Source of the DNA: an uncultured bacterium
GTDB taxonomy: Bacteria > Actinomycetota > Actinomycetes > S36-B12 > CAIYMF01
Direction: 5' to 3'
Assembly (NCBI GenBank): GCA_903826575.1
Contig: CAIKEU010000058.1
Location: forward strand, 52,900-116,899
DNA length: 64,000 nucleotides
Below, piece after piece: positions 9,346-18,423 of this stretch. Within the stretch, counting starts at the first letter, position 1; each line of letters starts with the position of its first letter. The notes under the pieces were generated by a model, which was not told where the DNA came from, did not search any database, and worked only from the letters and a program-made list of their open reading frames with translations. A program made the position numbers and the translations under genes.

Positions 9346-10770
9346 TCACGCCCCGCCGTAAACCGCGCGGCCCCCGCCGGGCACCTCGTCCTTGGAGATG
9401 CGGCGGGTGAGGTAGAGCCCTTCGAGCGCCGTTTCAAGTGCGGATGCAACGAGCCCAGGAGATTCTGATGACGATTCGCCTTCAAGCGCAGTGACGATGC
9501 GTCCCAAGCCGTCGACAGGGCCGAGTTGGTTGAGCATTGATTCGGCCGTAACTAGATCTCCGACCTCGATCGTGTCCCCTTCGTCGATACGGGCAATCAA
9601 GGCGCTGAGATCGACACCGCCCAGATGAGCGCGGAAGGTCTCGGCCACTGCTCGTCGCTGAAGGTGAATGAGGATCTCCTCTTCGCGTCCCTCTTCACTA
9701 ACTTCGAATTCGACCTTGCCGCGAAGGGTTGGAACGACACCGGGCAGATCGCCGACGCGGGCGACGGCAGCGGTTTCGCCGGTGATCGCGGCCCGACGTA
9801 GGGCGGACGCAGCCAACGATTCGGCGGCCGCTACGGCGAATCGTGCAGAAACTCCGGAGCGGGCGTCGACAGCTGTCGACTCGCGCACGAGACGGGTGAA
9901 GCGAGCCACGACCTCCAGCAAGTGCGCTGGCACGAGTGCGCGCACGGCTGCTTCTTGGCGAATAAGTGCAACCTCGTCGGCCAATCGCAACGGGTAGTGG
10001 GTGCGGATCTCAGCGCCGAAACGATCCTTCAAAGGCGTAATGATGCGGCCACGGTTGGTGTAATCCTCTGGATTTGCACTCGCGACCAGCATGAGATCGA
10101 GTGGAAGTCGCAGGGCGTATCCACGCACCTGAATATCGCGCTCCTCAAGTACGTTGAGTAACGAGACCTGAATACGTTCAGCTAAGTCGGGAAGTTCGTT
10201 GATCGCGAAGATGCCGCGATTCGTGCGCGGTACCAAGCCGTAGTGAACGGTTTCCGGATCTCCCAAAGTGCGACCCTCAGCCACCTTCACCGGATCAACG
10301 TCACCGATCAGATCGCCAACACTGGTATCGGGGGTGGCGAGTTTTTCGTTGTAACGCTGGCTGCGATGAAGCCAACTGACGGGTGTTTCGTCACCGAGTT
10401 CAGCAACGCGTCGTTTAGCCCACACGCTGATCGGTTCATAAGGGTGCTCATTGAGTTCACTGCCCTCGATAACCGGTGTCCACTCGTCGAGCAGCCCGAT
10501 CATGGTGCGCAGGAGCCTGGTCTTACCCTGACCGCGCTCGCCGAGCAGGACAAGGTCATGACCGGCAAGAATTGCCCTCTCAAGTTGTGGACGCACGGTG
10601 TCCTCAATGCCAACCACTCCCGGGAAAGGATCGTCTCCACGACGCAAAACCTCGACGAGGTTTTCGCGCAATTCGTCTTTGACGTTGCGATGCTCGTGGC
10701 CGGAGGTGCGCAGCGCGCCCAAGGTCGTCGGGAGGTCGCGCGGGATGAGTGGCGTTTGGTGATCGGTCAC
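9346..10770 (-). CDS. MoxR-like AAA+ ATPase (magnesium chelatase ChlI-like)
   Basis: The protein has about 474 residues. Walker A is GERGQGKT at about residues 78-85 and the Walker B region reads GIFAINELPDL. A sensor-like LMLVASANPEDYTNRGRI segment follows, close to ChlI/BchI proteins. It should power remodelling of a client together with the VWA protein encoded nearby on the same strand. The GTG at 10770 was chosen over the upstream ATG at 10944: the extra N-terminal residues are basic low-quality sequence, and homologues recalled from the family begin near the TLGALRTSGH segment. The start is preceded by a TACGGT box at leaderless spacing, not by a spaced Shine-Dalgarno sequence. Confidence 0.88.
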   Translation of the reverse strand: MTDHQTPLIPRDLPTTLGALRTSGHEHRNVKDELRENLVEVLRRGDDPFPGVVGIEDTVRPQLERAILAGHDLVLLGERGQGKTRLLRTMIGLLDEWTPVIEGSELNEHPYEPISVWAKRRVAELGDETPVSWLHRSQRYNEKLATPDTSVGDLIGDVDPVKVAEGRTLGDPETVHYGLVPRTNRGIFAINELPDLAERIQVSLLNVLEERDIQVRGYALRLPLDLMLVASANPEDYTNRGRIITPLKDRFGAEIRTHYPLRLADEVALIRQEAAVRALVPAHLLEVVARFTRLVRESTAVDARSGVSARFAVAAAESLAASALRRAAITGETAAVARVGDLPGVVPTLRGKVEFEVSEEGREEEILIHLQRRAVAETFRAHLGGVDLSALIARIDEGDTIEVGDLVTAESMLNQLGPVDGLGRIVTALEGESSSESPGLVASALETALEGLYLTRRISKDEVPGGGRAVYGGA

Positions 10771-10776
10771 CCTCTG

Positions 10777-10782
10777 ACCGTA
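10777..10782 (-). promoter_or_regulatory. Candidate -10 box of a leaderless promoter (MoxR gene)
   Basis: On the minus strand TACGGT ends 6 nt before the GTG at 10770. AGAGG abuts the GTG with no spacing, so it cannot act as a normal ribosome binding site. Confidence 0.45.
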
Positions 10783-10786
10783 AGCC

Positions 10787-10800
10787 TGTTTAGGCAAACA
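10787..10800. promoter_or_regulatory. Small inverted repeat in the MoxR/FIST divergent region
   Basis: TGTTT, AGGC, AAACA forms a perfect 5-bp-arm inverted repeat just upstream of the proposed MoxR -10 box. It could be an operator for either divergent gene, but an element this short can arise by chance. Confidence 0.2.
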
Positions 10801-10900
10801 CGCGAAATATTTGGCGAAATTGGCAAAGACCACCCGTTTGCCGACACCCATTCGGCTGGAACGACTGTTACCGGCGCGCGCGAGTCGGGACACTGGAGAC

Positions 10901-12070
10901 ATGCGTAAGACCTTGATCGGTGATGGCCTCGCAGAGGCCGACATGCTGGACGACGCTGCCCTTGTGGCGGCTCAGTCCGCCCTGAGTCGCCTCGGCGGTG
11001 AAGTTCCGGACCTCGCCTTTGTGTTTGTTTCCGGTGGAACCCCCGATGAGGCGGCTTCAGCATTGCTGGCAGCGCGCGAACACCTAGGCGCGCGCACCGT
11101 CATTGGGTGCTCGGCAGACGGTGTGATGGGTCGTGGTCGCGGCGTCGAAGGCCGGGCCTGCGTGAGCGTGTGGGCCGCGGTTTTACCGGAGGTGACGGTC
11201 CGCTCATTTCACCTCGAAGTCATGCGTGATGCTGAAACCACGGCGGTCATGGGTACGCCGTCCGCACGGTCAACCGATGTCGTTGGGGTGCTACTCGGCG
11301 ACCCCTGGTCGTTCCCGGCCGAAGGATTTCTTCAGGGCCTTCCTAACGTCCTGCATGGCTTGCCCCTCGCCGGCGGCATGGCCAGCGGGTCGACGTATCG
11401 CGGCGATACCCGGTTGCTGCTCAACGAGCACATCTACGACCGCGGTGCCGTGGGCATTGTGCTCGGTGGCGCTGTGAGCGCGCAGGTTGTCGTGTCACAG
11501 GGATGCCGACCGGTCGGTCAACCGATGGCGGTGACGGCGGTCGACGGTTTGCGGATCCGAGGTCTTGCGAGCCGGTCCGCTCTCGACCAGGCAATCGACG
11601 TGGTGGATTCACTCGATGATGAGGATCGTGCGATGGCCATCGCGGGATTGCAGCTCGGGATCGCGCTTGATGAGTATTCAGAGGAGCACGAGCACGGAGA
11701 TTTCCTCGTCCGATCGATCCTGGGGGCAGATCGAGCTGACGGCTCGATCGCGCTAGGTCAGGCTGTTCCCGTCGGCAGCACGGTGCAATTCCAACTTCGA
11801 GATGAGGCCGCCGCTCATACTGATTTATCCCAGACACTGTCCTCACTGCGCGATGGTGGAATGTTCGAACAGTGTGCAGGCGCGCTACTTATCGCCAGCA
11901 ACGGGCGCGGGCAAGGACTCTTTGCTTCGGCCGATCACGACATTGAAGTTGTTCGTCTTGGATTAGGAACCGATCGGGTCGCTGGCTTCTTTGCTGACGG
12001 TGAAATTGGTCCGGCCGGCGGACGCAATCATCTTCATGGCAACTCCGCAACCGTCTTAGCGTTCGGCTAA
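10901..12070 (+). CDS. FIST domain sensory protein
   Basis: The 389-residue protein matches the FIST N plus FIST C arrangement. The N-terminal half carries the VFVSGGTPDEA segment and an ARTVIGCSADGVMG block. The C-terminal half ends in a VAGFFADGEIGPAGGRNHLHG motif characteristic of FIST_C. FIST domains are predicted small-ligand (possibly amino-acid) sensors and are often fused to signalling modules. This one stands alone and has no membrane segment. The ATG at 10901 follows GGAG with good spacing; an earlier in-frame ATG would run through the divergent promoter region. The cognate output protein is not apparent nearby. Confidence 0.85.
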   Translation: MRKTLIGDGLAEADMLDDAALVAAQSALSRLGGEVPDLAFVFVSGGTPDEAASALLAAREHLGARTVIGCSADGVMGRGRGVEGRACVSVWAAVLPEVTVRSFHLEVMRDAETTAVMGTPSARSTDVVGVLLGDPWSFPAEGFLQGLPNVLHGLPLAGGMASGSTYRGDTRLLLNEHIYDRGAVGIVLGGAVSAQVVVSQGCRPVGQPMAVTAVDGLRIRGLASRSALDQAIDVVDSLDDEDRAMAIAGLQLGIALDEYSEEHEHGDFLVRSILGADRADGSIALGQAVPVGSTVQFQLRDEAAAHTDLSQTLSSLRDGGMFEQCAGALLIASNGRGQGLFASADHDIEVVRLGLGTDRVAGFFADGEIGPAGGRNHLHGNSATVLAFG

Positions 12071-12118
12071 TCAAGCAATCAAGGCCGCGCCATCGAGCGG
12101 TCATGATCTGATAGTCCT

Positions 12119-13045
12119 GTGAGCGTGATCCTTGGCCTTGACGTTGGCGGTACGAAACTTGCTGCCGGCCTTGTCCGCGCGGACGGTTCTCTCATCGCGC
12201 ATGAGATGAGGCCGACTATCGCGAACGGAACGGCCGAAGCACTGTGGGAAGACGTCGAGGATTTGATCGACACCGTGCTGAGATCGACAGATCATGATTA
12301 CGACGCGGTTGGAATCGGCTGTGGTGGTCCGATGGTGTGGCCTAATGGACGAGTGTCGCCGGTAAACATTCCAGCTTGGCGCGATTACCCGCTCAAAGAG
12401 CAGATGCGCCAACGGTTTGCTGGCGATCGACCCATTGCGATTCATAACGATGCGGTTGCCCTCGCCTTGGCCGAGCACCGTTGGGGTGCCGGACGTGGCA
12501 CCGAGAACATGCTCGGCATGGTCGTGTCTACGGGTGTTGGAGGCGGACTCATTCTCAATGGTCGACGTATTGACGGACATTCTGGCAATGCTGGTCACGT
12601 GGGACATATCGTGGCCGAACATGACGGCCCGGTTTGCAACTGCGGTGGACGTGGTTGCGTCGAGAGAATCGCGCGGGGGCCGTCGATCGTTGCTCATGCC
12701 GTCGAACTTGGCTGGTCCGGCGAGCAGACGGGTCGGGCAGTAGCTGAAGGTGCGCGGGCAGGGGACGACGCTGCGGTGCGTGCCTTCGCTCGGGCCGGCC
12801 GCGCGGTTGGCATTGCGATCGCGTCGATCGCTGCCGCTCTGGATCTGGAGCTGGTCGTGATTGGTGGCGGGATTGCTCAAAGTGGCGAGGTGTTCTTCGC
12901 GCCTTTGCTTGAGGCGTTCGACGAATATGCCGGAATGGCTTTCGTTCGTCAGTGCCAGATAATCCCAGCGCAACTTGGATACCTGGCGGGCATCTCGGGT
13001 GCGGCGGCGGTCGTCCTAGACGAACGTGAACGAGGCGCTATCTAG
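12119..13045 (+). CDS. ROK family sugar kinase (glucokinase-like)
   Basis: The 308-residue protein starts with the phosphate-binding LDVGGTKLAAGLV loop. It contains the ROK zinc signature CNCGGRGCVE near residues 171-180, preceded by the GHVGHIV histidine segment, and a C-terminal IGGGIAQSG adenosine loop. It phosphorylates a hexose such as glucose or an N-acetylated sugar. There is no N-terminal helix-turn-helix, so it is a kinase rather than a NagC-type repressor. The start is a GTG at 12119; a second GTG at 12125 is equally possible. It converges on the P450 gene with a 4-bp overlap in which both TAG stop codons share CTAG. Confidence 0.88.
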   Translation: MSVILGLDVGGTKLAAGLVRADGSLIAHEMRPTIANGTAEALWEDVEDLIDTVLRSTDHDYDAVGIGCGGPMVWPNGRVSPVNIPAWRDYPLKEQMRQRFAGDRPIAIHNDAVALALAEHRWGAGRGTENMLGMVVSTGVGGGLILNGRRIDGHSGNAGHVGHIVAEHDGPVCNCGGRGCVERIARGPSIVAHAVELGWSGEQTGRAVAEGARAGDDAAVRAFARAGRAVGIAIASIAAALDLELVVIGGGIAQSGEVFFAPLLEAFDEYAGMAFVRQCQIIPAQLGYLAGISGAAAVVLDERERGAI

Positions 13046-14541
13046 TCTGCGTCCAGGTGCCGCCGACGGATCGTCATCGGGAGCCCGTTGCGTGGACGTA
13101 AGGTCACCGCGGCCTGAGTCTCGACGGCAGTGCCGGGGACTAACTCCGGACGCCACGTTGACCCGATGGTCGCCAGAAGTAATGCGGCCTCCGTCCAGGC
13201 AAATTGTTCGCCGATACACCGGCGATTTCCAAAGCCAAATGCAATCCATGCGCCACGCGGAACACCAGGTGCGGATTCGTCGAACTGTCCTTCGGAATTG
13301 AGCCAACGATCCGGTCGGAATGACGTCGCGCTATCCCAGAGAGCAGGATCCCGGTGCAAGATCCATGGGGAGCCCAAAATGATTGACCCACTTGGGATTT
13401 GCCAGCCCCCGATCGTCATGTCTACGAGGGTTCGTCGGCCCATAATCCATGCCGGCGGGTAGAGACGAATGGTTTCGGCCACGACTGCCCGCGTCAGATT
13501 GAGTTGTGCGATGTCGTCGAAGGTCGGGACGCGTGGTGACGTGCCAAGAACCGACTGCCACTCGGCGGCTAACCGTTGATCGATCCCCGGTTCAACCGAA
13601 AGTGAGTACCACATCCACGACAGAGCCATCGCCGTCGTTTCGTGACCAGCAAGAACCATTGTCATGACTTCGTCGCGCAGCTGATCATCGGTCATCGTTG
13701 CTCCGAAGCGATCAGCAGACTGATCGTCGTGTGCTTGAATCATCCACGTCAGCAGATCGGGACGCCCATGACCGTTGGCGATATCGGACCGATGGTCATC
13801 AATGATGCGTTGCACGACCTGGTCGAGATCTTCAACCTTTGCCAAGAGCCGACGGCCCTGTGGGAGCGCGCGCACAAGGCGCTCGTTGCCAAGTGCCGAC
13901 AGCTGGCCGAAGCCTGAGATGAGTTCGGCCAATGTCTCGCCGAACATTTTCGCGTCACCCGTGAGGTCGCTGCCGAACAGTGTTTGGCCGACAATGGCCA
14001 ATGTGAGGCTTGTCATGTGCTCGACCATGTCCACCCGGTCACCGTCACGCCACGGGGAAACATGTCGCACCGTTTCGGTCACCATTTGCTCGGCGTACTG
14101 AGCAATGCGTTGCTTGTGAAAAGCAGGTTGCGCTAAACGCCGCTGACGAAGATGGAAGTCGCCCTCGCTCGTCAGCAGCCCGTTGCCCAACAGTGAGCGG
14201 GCGGCCTGGAGACCCCGTCCCTTCATCACGTCGCGAGCGTTGTCGAGGAACACTTCATTGACTAAAGCCGGGTCGCTCAGAATGTAGACGTGATCCCCGG
14301 CCATACGCAGATGGGCAACTGGCGCATTTTCGCGCGCGGCAGCCTCGAATAGGTAATTGGGCTGACTTCGCCCGGTTACCAGAGAGGCGATGATTCCCAG
14401 TCCTAGCGGTCCGTTGGGACGTTCGACTTTGCCGAATGATGAGGGTGCAGGCGTCGGAAGATCGACGGGCGCGGTGCGACGTGCGGCCGCTCGGGAAGCC
14501 GCCGCGCGCGTGTCGGCTCGATCATTCGAACGCATACTCAT
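13042..14541 (-). CDS. Cytochrome P450
   Basis: The 499-residue soluble P450 shows the I-helix AGHETT oxygen-activation motif, the K-helix ETIR (ExxR) motif, a perf-region FRPDRW segment, and the haem loop FGFGNRRCIG with the cysteine thiolate. The N-terminal 35 residues are alanine/arginine rich and without a membrane anchor. The general look is that of class II-like bacterial P450s acting on fatty or terpenoid substrates; neither substrate nor redox partner is evident nearby. It is divergent from ilvA across 119 bp. Confidence 0.93.
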   Translation of the reverse strand: MSMRSNDRADTRAAASRAAARRTAPVDLPTPAPSSFGKVERPNGPLGLGIIASLVTGRSQPNYLFEAAARENAPVAHLRMAGDHVYILSDPALVNEVFLDNARDVMKGRGLQAARSLLGNGLLTSEGDFHLRQRRLAQPAFHKQRIAQYAEQMVTETVRHVSPWRDGDRVDMVEHMTSLTLAIVGQTLFGSDLTGDAKMFGETLAELISGFGQLSALGNERLVRALPQGRRLLAKVEDLDQVVQRIIDDHRSDIANGHGRPDLLTWMIQAHDDQSADRFGATMTDDQLRDEVMTMVLAGHETTAMALSWMWYSLSVEPGIDQRLAAEWQSVLGTSPRVPTFDDIAQLNLTRAVVAETIRLYPPAWIMGRRTLVDMTIGGWQIPSGSIILGSPWILHRDPALWDSATSFRPDRWLNSEGQFDESAPGVPRGAWIAFGFGNRRCIGEQFAWTEAALLLATIGSTWRPELVPGTAVETQAAVTLRPRNGLPMTIRRRHLDAD

Positions 14542-14660
14542 AAGACCGTTCTACGCCCACGTGTCAAGGGGCGCAGCATGGGGTCAGCCAATCTGGATCT
14601 GGGAGCCGGATTTTCGTGCCTAAGGCGCGCTAGGGCGCCGGAGTACGGCAGACTCGGCGG

Positions 14661-15872
14661 GTGCCTAACTCTGTGACTGTTGATGATGTCCTTGCCGCAC
14701 GTGAGCTCCTGCGCGGTGTAATCAGGGAGACGCCGTTGCGGCCCGCGCGATGGCTCGCTGAGAAGGTTGGCGGCCCCGTTGATCTGAAGTGTGAAAACCT
14801 TCAGCGCGCCGGTTCCTTCAAGATTCGTGGCGCCTACACGCGCATCTCGCGGTTGTCTGAGGAAGAGCGAGCCAGAGGTGTCGTCGCGGCGAGTGCGGGA
14901 AACCACGCGCAGGGTGTTGCGCTCGCGGCGAAGATCCTCGGAATCAAGTCCACGGTCTTCATGCCCGTCGGTGCTCCCCTTCCCAAGGTGTCAGCGACGC
15001 GTGGTTACGGAGCGGAAATTATTTTCACCGGCAGCACAATCGACGATTGCCTAGTTGCTGCCCGAGCGTATGAAGCTGAAACCGGAGCGGTACTAATCCA
15101 TCCCTTTGATCACCCCGACATCGTCGCGGGCCAGGGTACGTGTGGCCTTGAAATTCTCGAGCAGCGCCCCGACGTAAAAACGGTCGTGGTCTGTACCGGT
15201 GGTGGTGGGTTGCTCGCCGGCATGGCTATTGCCATCAAGGCTCTACGTCCAGACGTTCGCGTCGTCGGAGTACAGGCGGCAGGGGCGGCTGCGTACCCGC
15301 TGTCGTTGGCCGAGGGTCACCCCGTCCAGTTGACATCCATGACCACGATGGCTGATGGCATCGCGGTTGGTCGTCCCGGTGACGTTCCGTTCGCCGTCGT
15401 GCAGGACATCGTCGATGAGATTGTCGTCGTAGATGACGAAGCGATTGCTCGAGCCCTGGTTCTGTGCGCTGAGCGCAGCAATCTTGTTGCCGAGCCTGCT
15501 GGCGCCGCGGCCATGGCTGCGATCCTCGATCATCCGGAGGCGTTTGAAGCGCCGGTGGTTGCGGTGGTGTCGGGGGGCAATATTGATCCGCTGCTGTTGC
15601 TCCGAGTGATTCGTCACGGCCTTACTGCAGGTGGTCGTTACACAACGCTTCGCATCACCATGCCAGATCGACCCGGCTCGCTCGCTGGCCTGTTGCAGGC
15701 CCTAGCTGACTGCGATGCAAATGTCGTCGAAGTTGGTCACGTCCGCACGAATCCGCAATTGGGCCTGCACGATGTTGAAATCGAAGTCGAGGTAGAAACT
15801 CGCGGTCCAAATCATCGCGACAGTCTGTTGCAGACGTTGGCTGATGGTGGCTATCACGTGGAGGTTGGATAA
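14661..15872 (+). CDS. ilvA: Threonine dehydratase with C-terminal ACT domain
   Basis: The enzyme deaminates threonine to 2-oxobutanoate with PLP, the entry step to isoleucine. The PLP lysine is K54 in the motif GSFKIRG, followed by the ASAGNHAQG phosphate loop and a TGGGG glycine loop near residue 179. Residues about 325-403 form a single ACT-like regulatory domain beginning LRITMPDRPGSL. At 403 residues it is the short, one-ACT form typical of actinobacteria, distinct from the longer E. coli IlvA. It has a GTG start. The stop lies 4 nt before the ABC transporter gene, so cotranscription with that exporter is likely. Confidence 0.93.
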   Translation: MPNSVTVDDVLAARELLRGVIRETPLRPARWLAEKVGGPVDLKCENLQRAGSFKIRGAYTRISRLSEEERARGVVAASAGNHAQGVALAAKILGIKSTVFMPVGAPLPKVSATRGYGAEIIFTGSTIDDCLVAARAYEAETGAVLIHPFDHPDIVAGQGTCGLEILEQRPDVKTVVVCTGGGGLLAGMAIAIKALRPDVRVVGVQAAGAAAYPLSLAEGHPVQLTSMTTMADGIAVGRPGDVPFAVVQDIVDEIVVVDDEAIARALVLCAERSNLVAEPAGAAAMAAILDHPEAFEAPVVAVVSGGNIDPLLLLRVIRHGLTAGGRYTTLRITMPDRPGSLAGLLQALADCDANVVEVGHVRTNPQLGLHDVEIEVEVETRGPNHRDSLLQTLADGGYHVEVG

Positions 15873-15876
15873 CAAG

Positions 15877-16899
15877 ATGAACACACCCAACCCCGCGGGT
15901 AATGCGATTGTTGCTGAGCAACTCGTCAAGCACTTCGGTGATGTGAAAGCTGTTGACGGTCTAGATCTGACCGTCCCATTTGGCACGGTGTTCGGACTCC
16001 TTGGACCGAATGGAGCGGGTAAGACCACGACGGTTCGAATCCTCACGACGTTGCTGCGTCCTGATTCGGGTCGAGCGACCGTCGCGGGTATTGACGTGGT
16101 GAAGCATCCGGACGAGGTTCGTCGCGTCATGGGGCTGACCGGTCAGTACTCGGCCATTGACGAGTACCTCACAGGGCTAGAGAACCTTTCGATGGTTGGC
16201 CGGCTTTACCACCTGCCACATGGCTATGTGAAGGAGCGCTCGGCTGAACTACTTGAGCGCTTCTCCCTTGCTGATGCTGCAGATCGACCGGTACGGACGT
16301 ACTCAGGCGGTATGCGACGACGCCTTGACCTATCAGCGAGTTTGATTGGTCGACCGTCGATTCTTTTCCTAGACGAGCCGACGACCGGGCTCGATCCGCG
16401 ATCGCGTCAACAAATGTGGGAAGTAATTTCGGATCTGGTTGCTGACGGCACAACCGTGTTGCTGACGACGCAGTATCTCGAGGAAGCCGATCAGCTGGCC
16501 GAGAAGATCGTTGTCATCGATCGCGGCCACGTGATCGCACAGGGTACGAGCGATGAATTGAAGACCCAAGTTGGCGGTGATCGACTAGAGGTTGTGATTC
16601 ATTCTGGTTCCAACTTGGACGATGCCTCAACCGCACTGCGCGCTTTGGCCGATGGCGACGTGTCGTTGGACGCAGTGACTCGTCGCATTACAGCGCCGGT
16701 CTCGGGTGGCTCCACGATTTTAGTCGAAGCCGTTCGAGCTTTGGACGTGGCGGGAGTAAGCCTCGACGACATTTCGCTACGTCGGCCCACTCTCGACGAC
16801 GTGTTCCTGTCACTGACTGGTCATGCGGCAGAAGAAGTTGCGGCGGATAGCGCAAAACCGACTCGCGGCCGTGGTCGCGCTCGTAAGGGAGCTGAGTAA
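15877..16899 (+). CDS. ABC transporter ATP-binding protein, DrrA-like
   Basis: The 340-residue ABC ATPase has Walker A GPNGAGKTTT near residue 47, the signature YSGGMRRRLDL, Walker B ILFLDEPTTGLD and an H-loop-equivalent glutamine (LLTTQYLEEAD) in place of the usual histidine. This TTQYL form is typical of the DrrA/daunorubicin-resistance exporter family. A C-terminal extension of about 110 residues ends basic. The ATG at 15877 has GGAGG 12 nt upstream, inside the end of ilvA. It overlaps the permease gene by one base (TAATG), so ATPase and permease are translationally coupled and should form one efflux system. Confidence 0.92.
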   Translation: MNTPNPAGNAIVAEQLVKHFGDVKAVDGLDLTVPFGTVFGLLGPNGAGKTTTVRILTTLLRPDSGRATVAGIDVVKHPDEVRRVMGLTGQYSAIDEYLTGLENLSMVGRLYHLPHGYVKERSAELLERFSLADAADRPVRTYSGGMRRRLDLSASLIGRPSILFLDEPTTGLDPRSRQQMWEVISDLVADGTTVLLTTQYLEEADQLAEKIVVIDRGHVIAQGTSDELKTQVGGDRLEVVIHSGSNLDDASTALRALADGDVSLDAVTRRITAPVSGGSTILVEAVRALDVAGVSLDDISLRRPTLDDVFLSLTGHAAEEVAADSAKPTRGRGRARKGAE

Positions 16900-17744
16900 T
16901 GGCTACGACACCCGCGCCTGAGCAAATGAAGCGGCCGATGTTCGGCTGGCTGTTACATGACGGATTTGTTGTTACCCAGCGCAATCTGATCGCGACGACT
17001 CGTGTGCCGGAAGTACTGTTTTTCTCACTGGTGCAGCCCGTCATTTTTGTGCTGCTCTTCGCCTACGTGTTCGGGGGAGCGATCCCGATCCCGGGTGCAG
17101 ATCCGGCCGCTGGTGCTGCGGCGTATCGAGAGTATTTGATGCCCGGAATCTTCGGTCAGACCGTAGCTTTTGCTTCGGCCGCATCGACCGTTGGTCTGGC
17201 TGAGGATATGCAAAAGGGCATCATCGATCGGTTTCGTTCACTGCCGATGGCGGCCTCGGCGGTTCTGTTCGGTCGAACCGCGTCCGATGTCTTGCGTCAG
17301 GTTCTTGTGCTCGCGGTGTTGTCGGTTACCGGACTGATTGTCGGATGGCGAATCCACAACGGATTTATCGATGCCGTTTGCGCCTACCTACTGTTGTTGC
17401 TCTTTGCCTACGCGGTCTCGTGGATTGGTTGCTGGATCGGTTTGCATATGCCGAACACCGAGACAGCAAATACCGCTGGTCTCGTGTGGCTGTTTCCTTT
17501 GACGTTCCTGTCGAATGCCTTCGTGCCTCTCACCGGAATGCCACCTGTGGTGCAGACGATCGCTGAATGGAATCCCGTCTCGGCTGTGGTCTTGGCCTGT
17601 CGTGAGCTGTTCGGAAATCCAACCGGATACATCAGCGATGCATGGCCGCAACAGCACCCGATCGCGTACACCGTCGGATCGTGTGGCTTGTTGATTCTGA
17701 TCTTCGCGACACTTGCCGTGAGGAAGTACCGTCAGTCGGCGTAA
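16899..17744 (+). CDS. ABC-2 type transporter permease, DrrB-like
   Basis: The 281-residue integral membrane protein has about six hydrophobic segments and the ABC-2 layout. It includes the conserved mid-protein segment GIIDRFRSLPM (residues about 107-117), which contacts the ATPase. It forms the channel of the exporter with the preceding DrrA-like ATPase; the substrate could be a lipid, antibiotic or cell-envelope component. It starts at an ATG overlapping the ATPase stop. The gene converges on greA with a 19-bp gap holding no evident terminator. Confidence 0.9.
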   Translation: MATTPAPEQMKRPMFGWLLHDGFVVTQRNLIATTRVPEVLFFSLVQPVIFVLLFAYVFGGAIPIPGADPAAGAAAYREYLMPGIFGQTVAFASAASTVGLAEDMQKGIIDRFRSLPMAASAVLFGRTASDVLRQVLVLAVLSVTGLIVGWRIHNGFIDAVCAYLLLLLFAYAVSWIGCWIGLHMPNTETANTAGLVWLFPLTFLSNAFVPLTGMPPVVQTIAEWNPVSAVVLACRELFGNPTGYISDAWPQQHPIAYTVGSCGLLILIFATLAVRKYRQSA

Positions 17745-17763
17745 GTACGCCGTGCCGCCCTCA

Positions 17764-18261
17764 TTAGCCGGTGTAGACCTCGGACGACAGAATCTCCACG
17801 GCCAGTACCTTGCCGTTAGGGGTGGTGTACTCGACGGTTTCGCCAACGTTGCGCCCGAGAACCGCCGCACCGAGAGGTGAGGTGGGGGAGTAGACGTCGA
17901 TTGTCGCTGTTGCTGCCTCTTCGCGGCTACCGAGCAGGAATGTCTCGGTATCGTCGAACGCGGGGAACCGCACTTTGACGACCTGACCCTGCGCGACCTT
18001 GCCCTCTTCTGCCGGCGGTGCACCGATCTTCGCGTTCTCAAGCATGTGACGCAGTACGCGCACGCGCGCCTCGTTCTTGCCCTGCTCTTCCTTGGCCGCG
18101 TGATAACCGCCGTTTTCCTTGAGGTCGCCTTCTTCGCGCGCCGCTTCAATGCGTTTGACGATTTGCTCGCGCAAGGGCCCAGATCGGTCGCCTAACTCTT
18201 CGGTCAAACGGTCGAAAGCTTCCTGGGTCAACCAGATTTCTTGAGTCTTGGCGTCGCTCAC
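17764..18261 (-). CDS. greA: Transcription elongation factor GreA
   Basis: The protein rescues backtracked RNA polymerase by stimulating transcript cleavage. The N-terminal coiled coil contains GDLKENGGYHAAKEEQG, which holds the acidic tip residues. The C-terminal FKBP-like domain contains VYSPTSPLGAAVLG. The GTG at 18261 gives 165 residues, the usual actinobacterial size, and has AAGG five nt upstream. A GTG four codons earlier is less well placed. The order greA, DUF4307, mca is conserved in mycobacteria (Rv1080c-Rv1082). Confidence 0.95.
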   Translation of the reverse strand: MSDAKTQEIWLTQEAFDRLTEELGDRSGPLREQIVKRIEAAREEGDLKENGGYHAAKEEQGKNEARVRVLRHMLENAKIGAPPAEEGKVAQGQVVKVRFPAFDDTETFLLGSREEAATATIDVYSPTSPLGAAVLGRNVGETVEYTTPNGKVLAVEILSSEVYTG

Positions 18262-18423
18262 GATGACCTTCACGAACTCGGGGACGACGTAACGTCCGGT
18301 GGGGCGTGCGATCCGCTAACGATGGATCGTCCTGTACTGCGAACAGTAAGAGTACGACGAAAGCGTGATCTACGGGAATCTCAGGCGGATCTGCTAACCC
18401 GGCGATAGTCCGGTGATGGCCGA

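Noticed and set aside
8789-9349. A 186-residue minus-strand frame over the DUF2510/YbjQ gene
   Set aside because: The plus strand has two recognisable domains and a promoter; the minus frame has low-quality residues and no family match.
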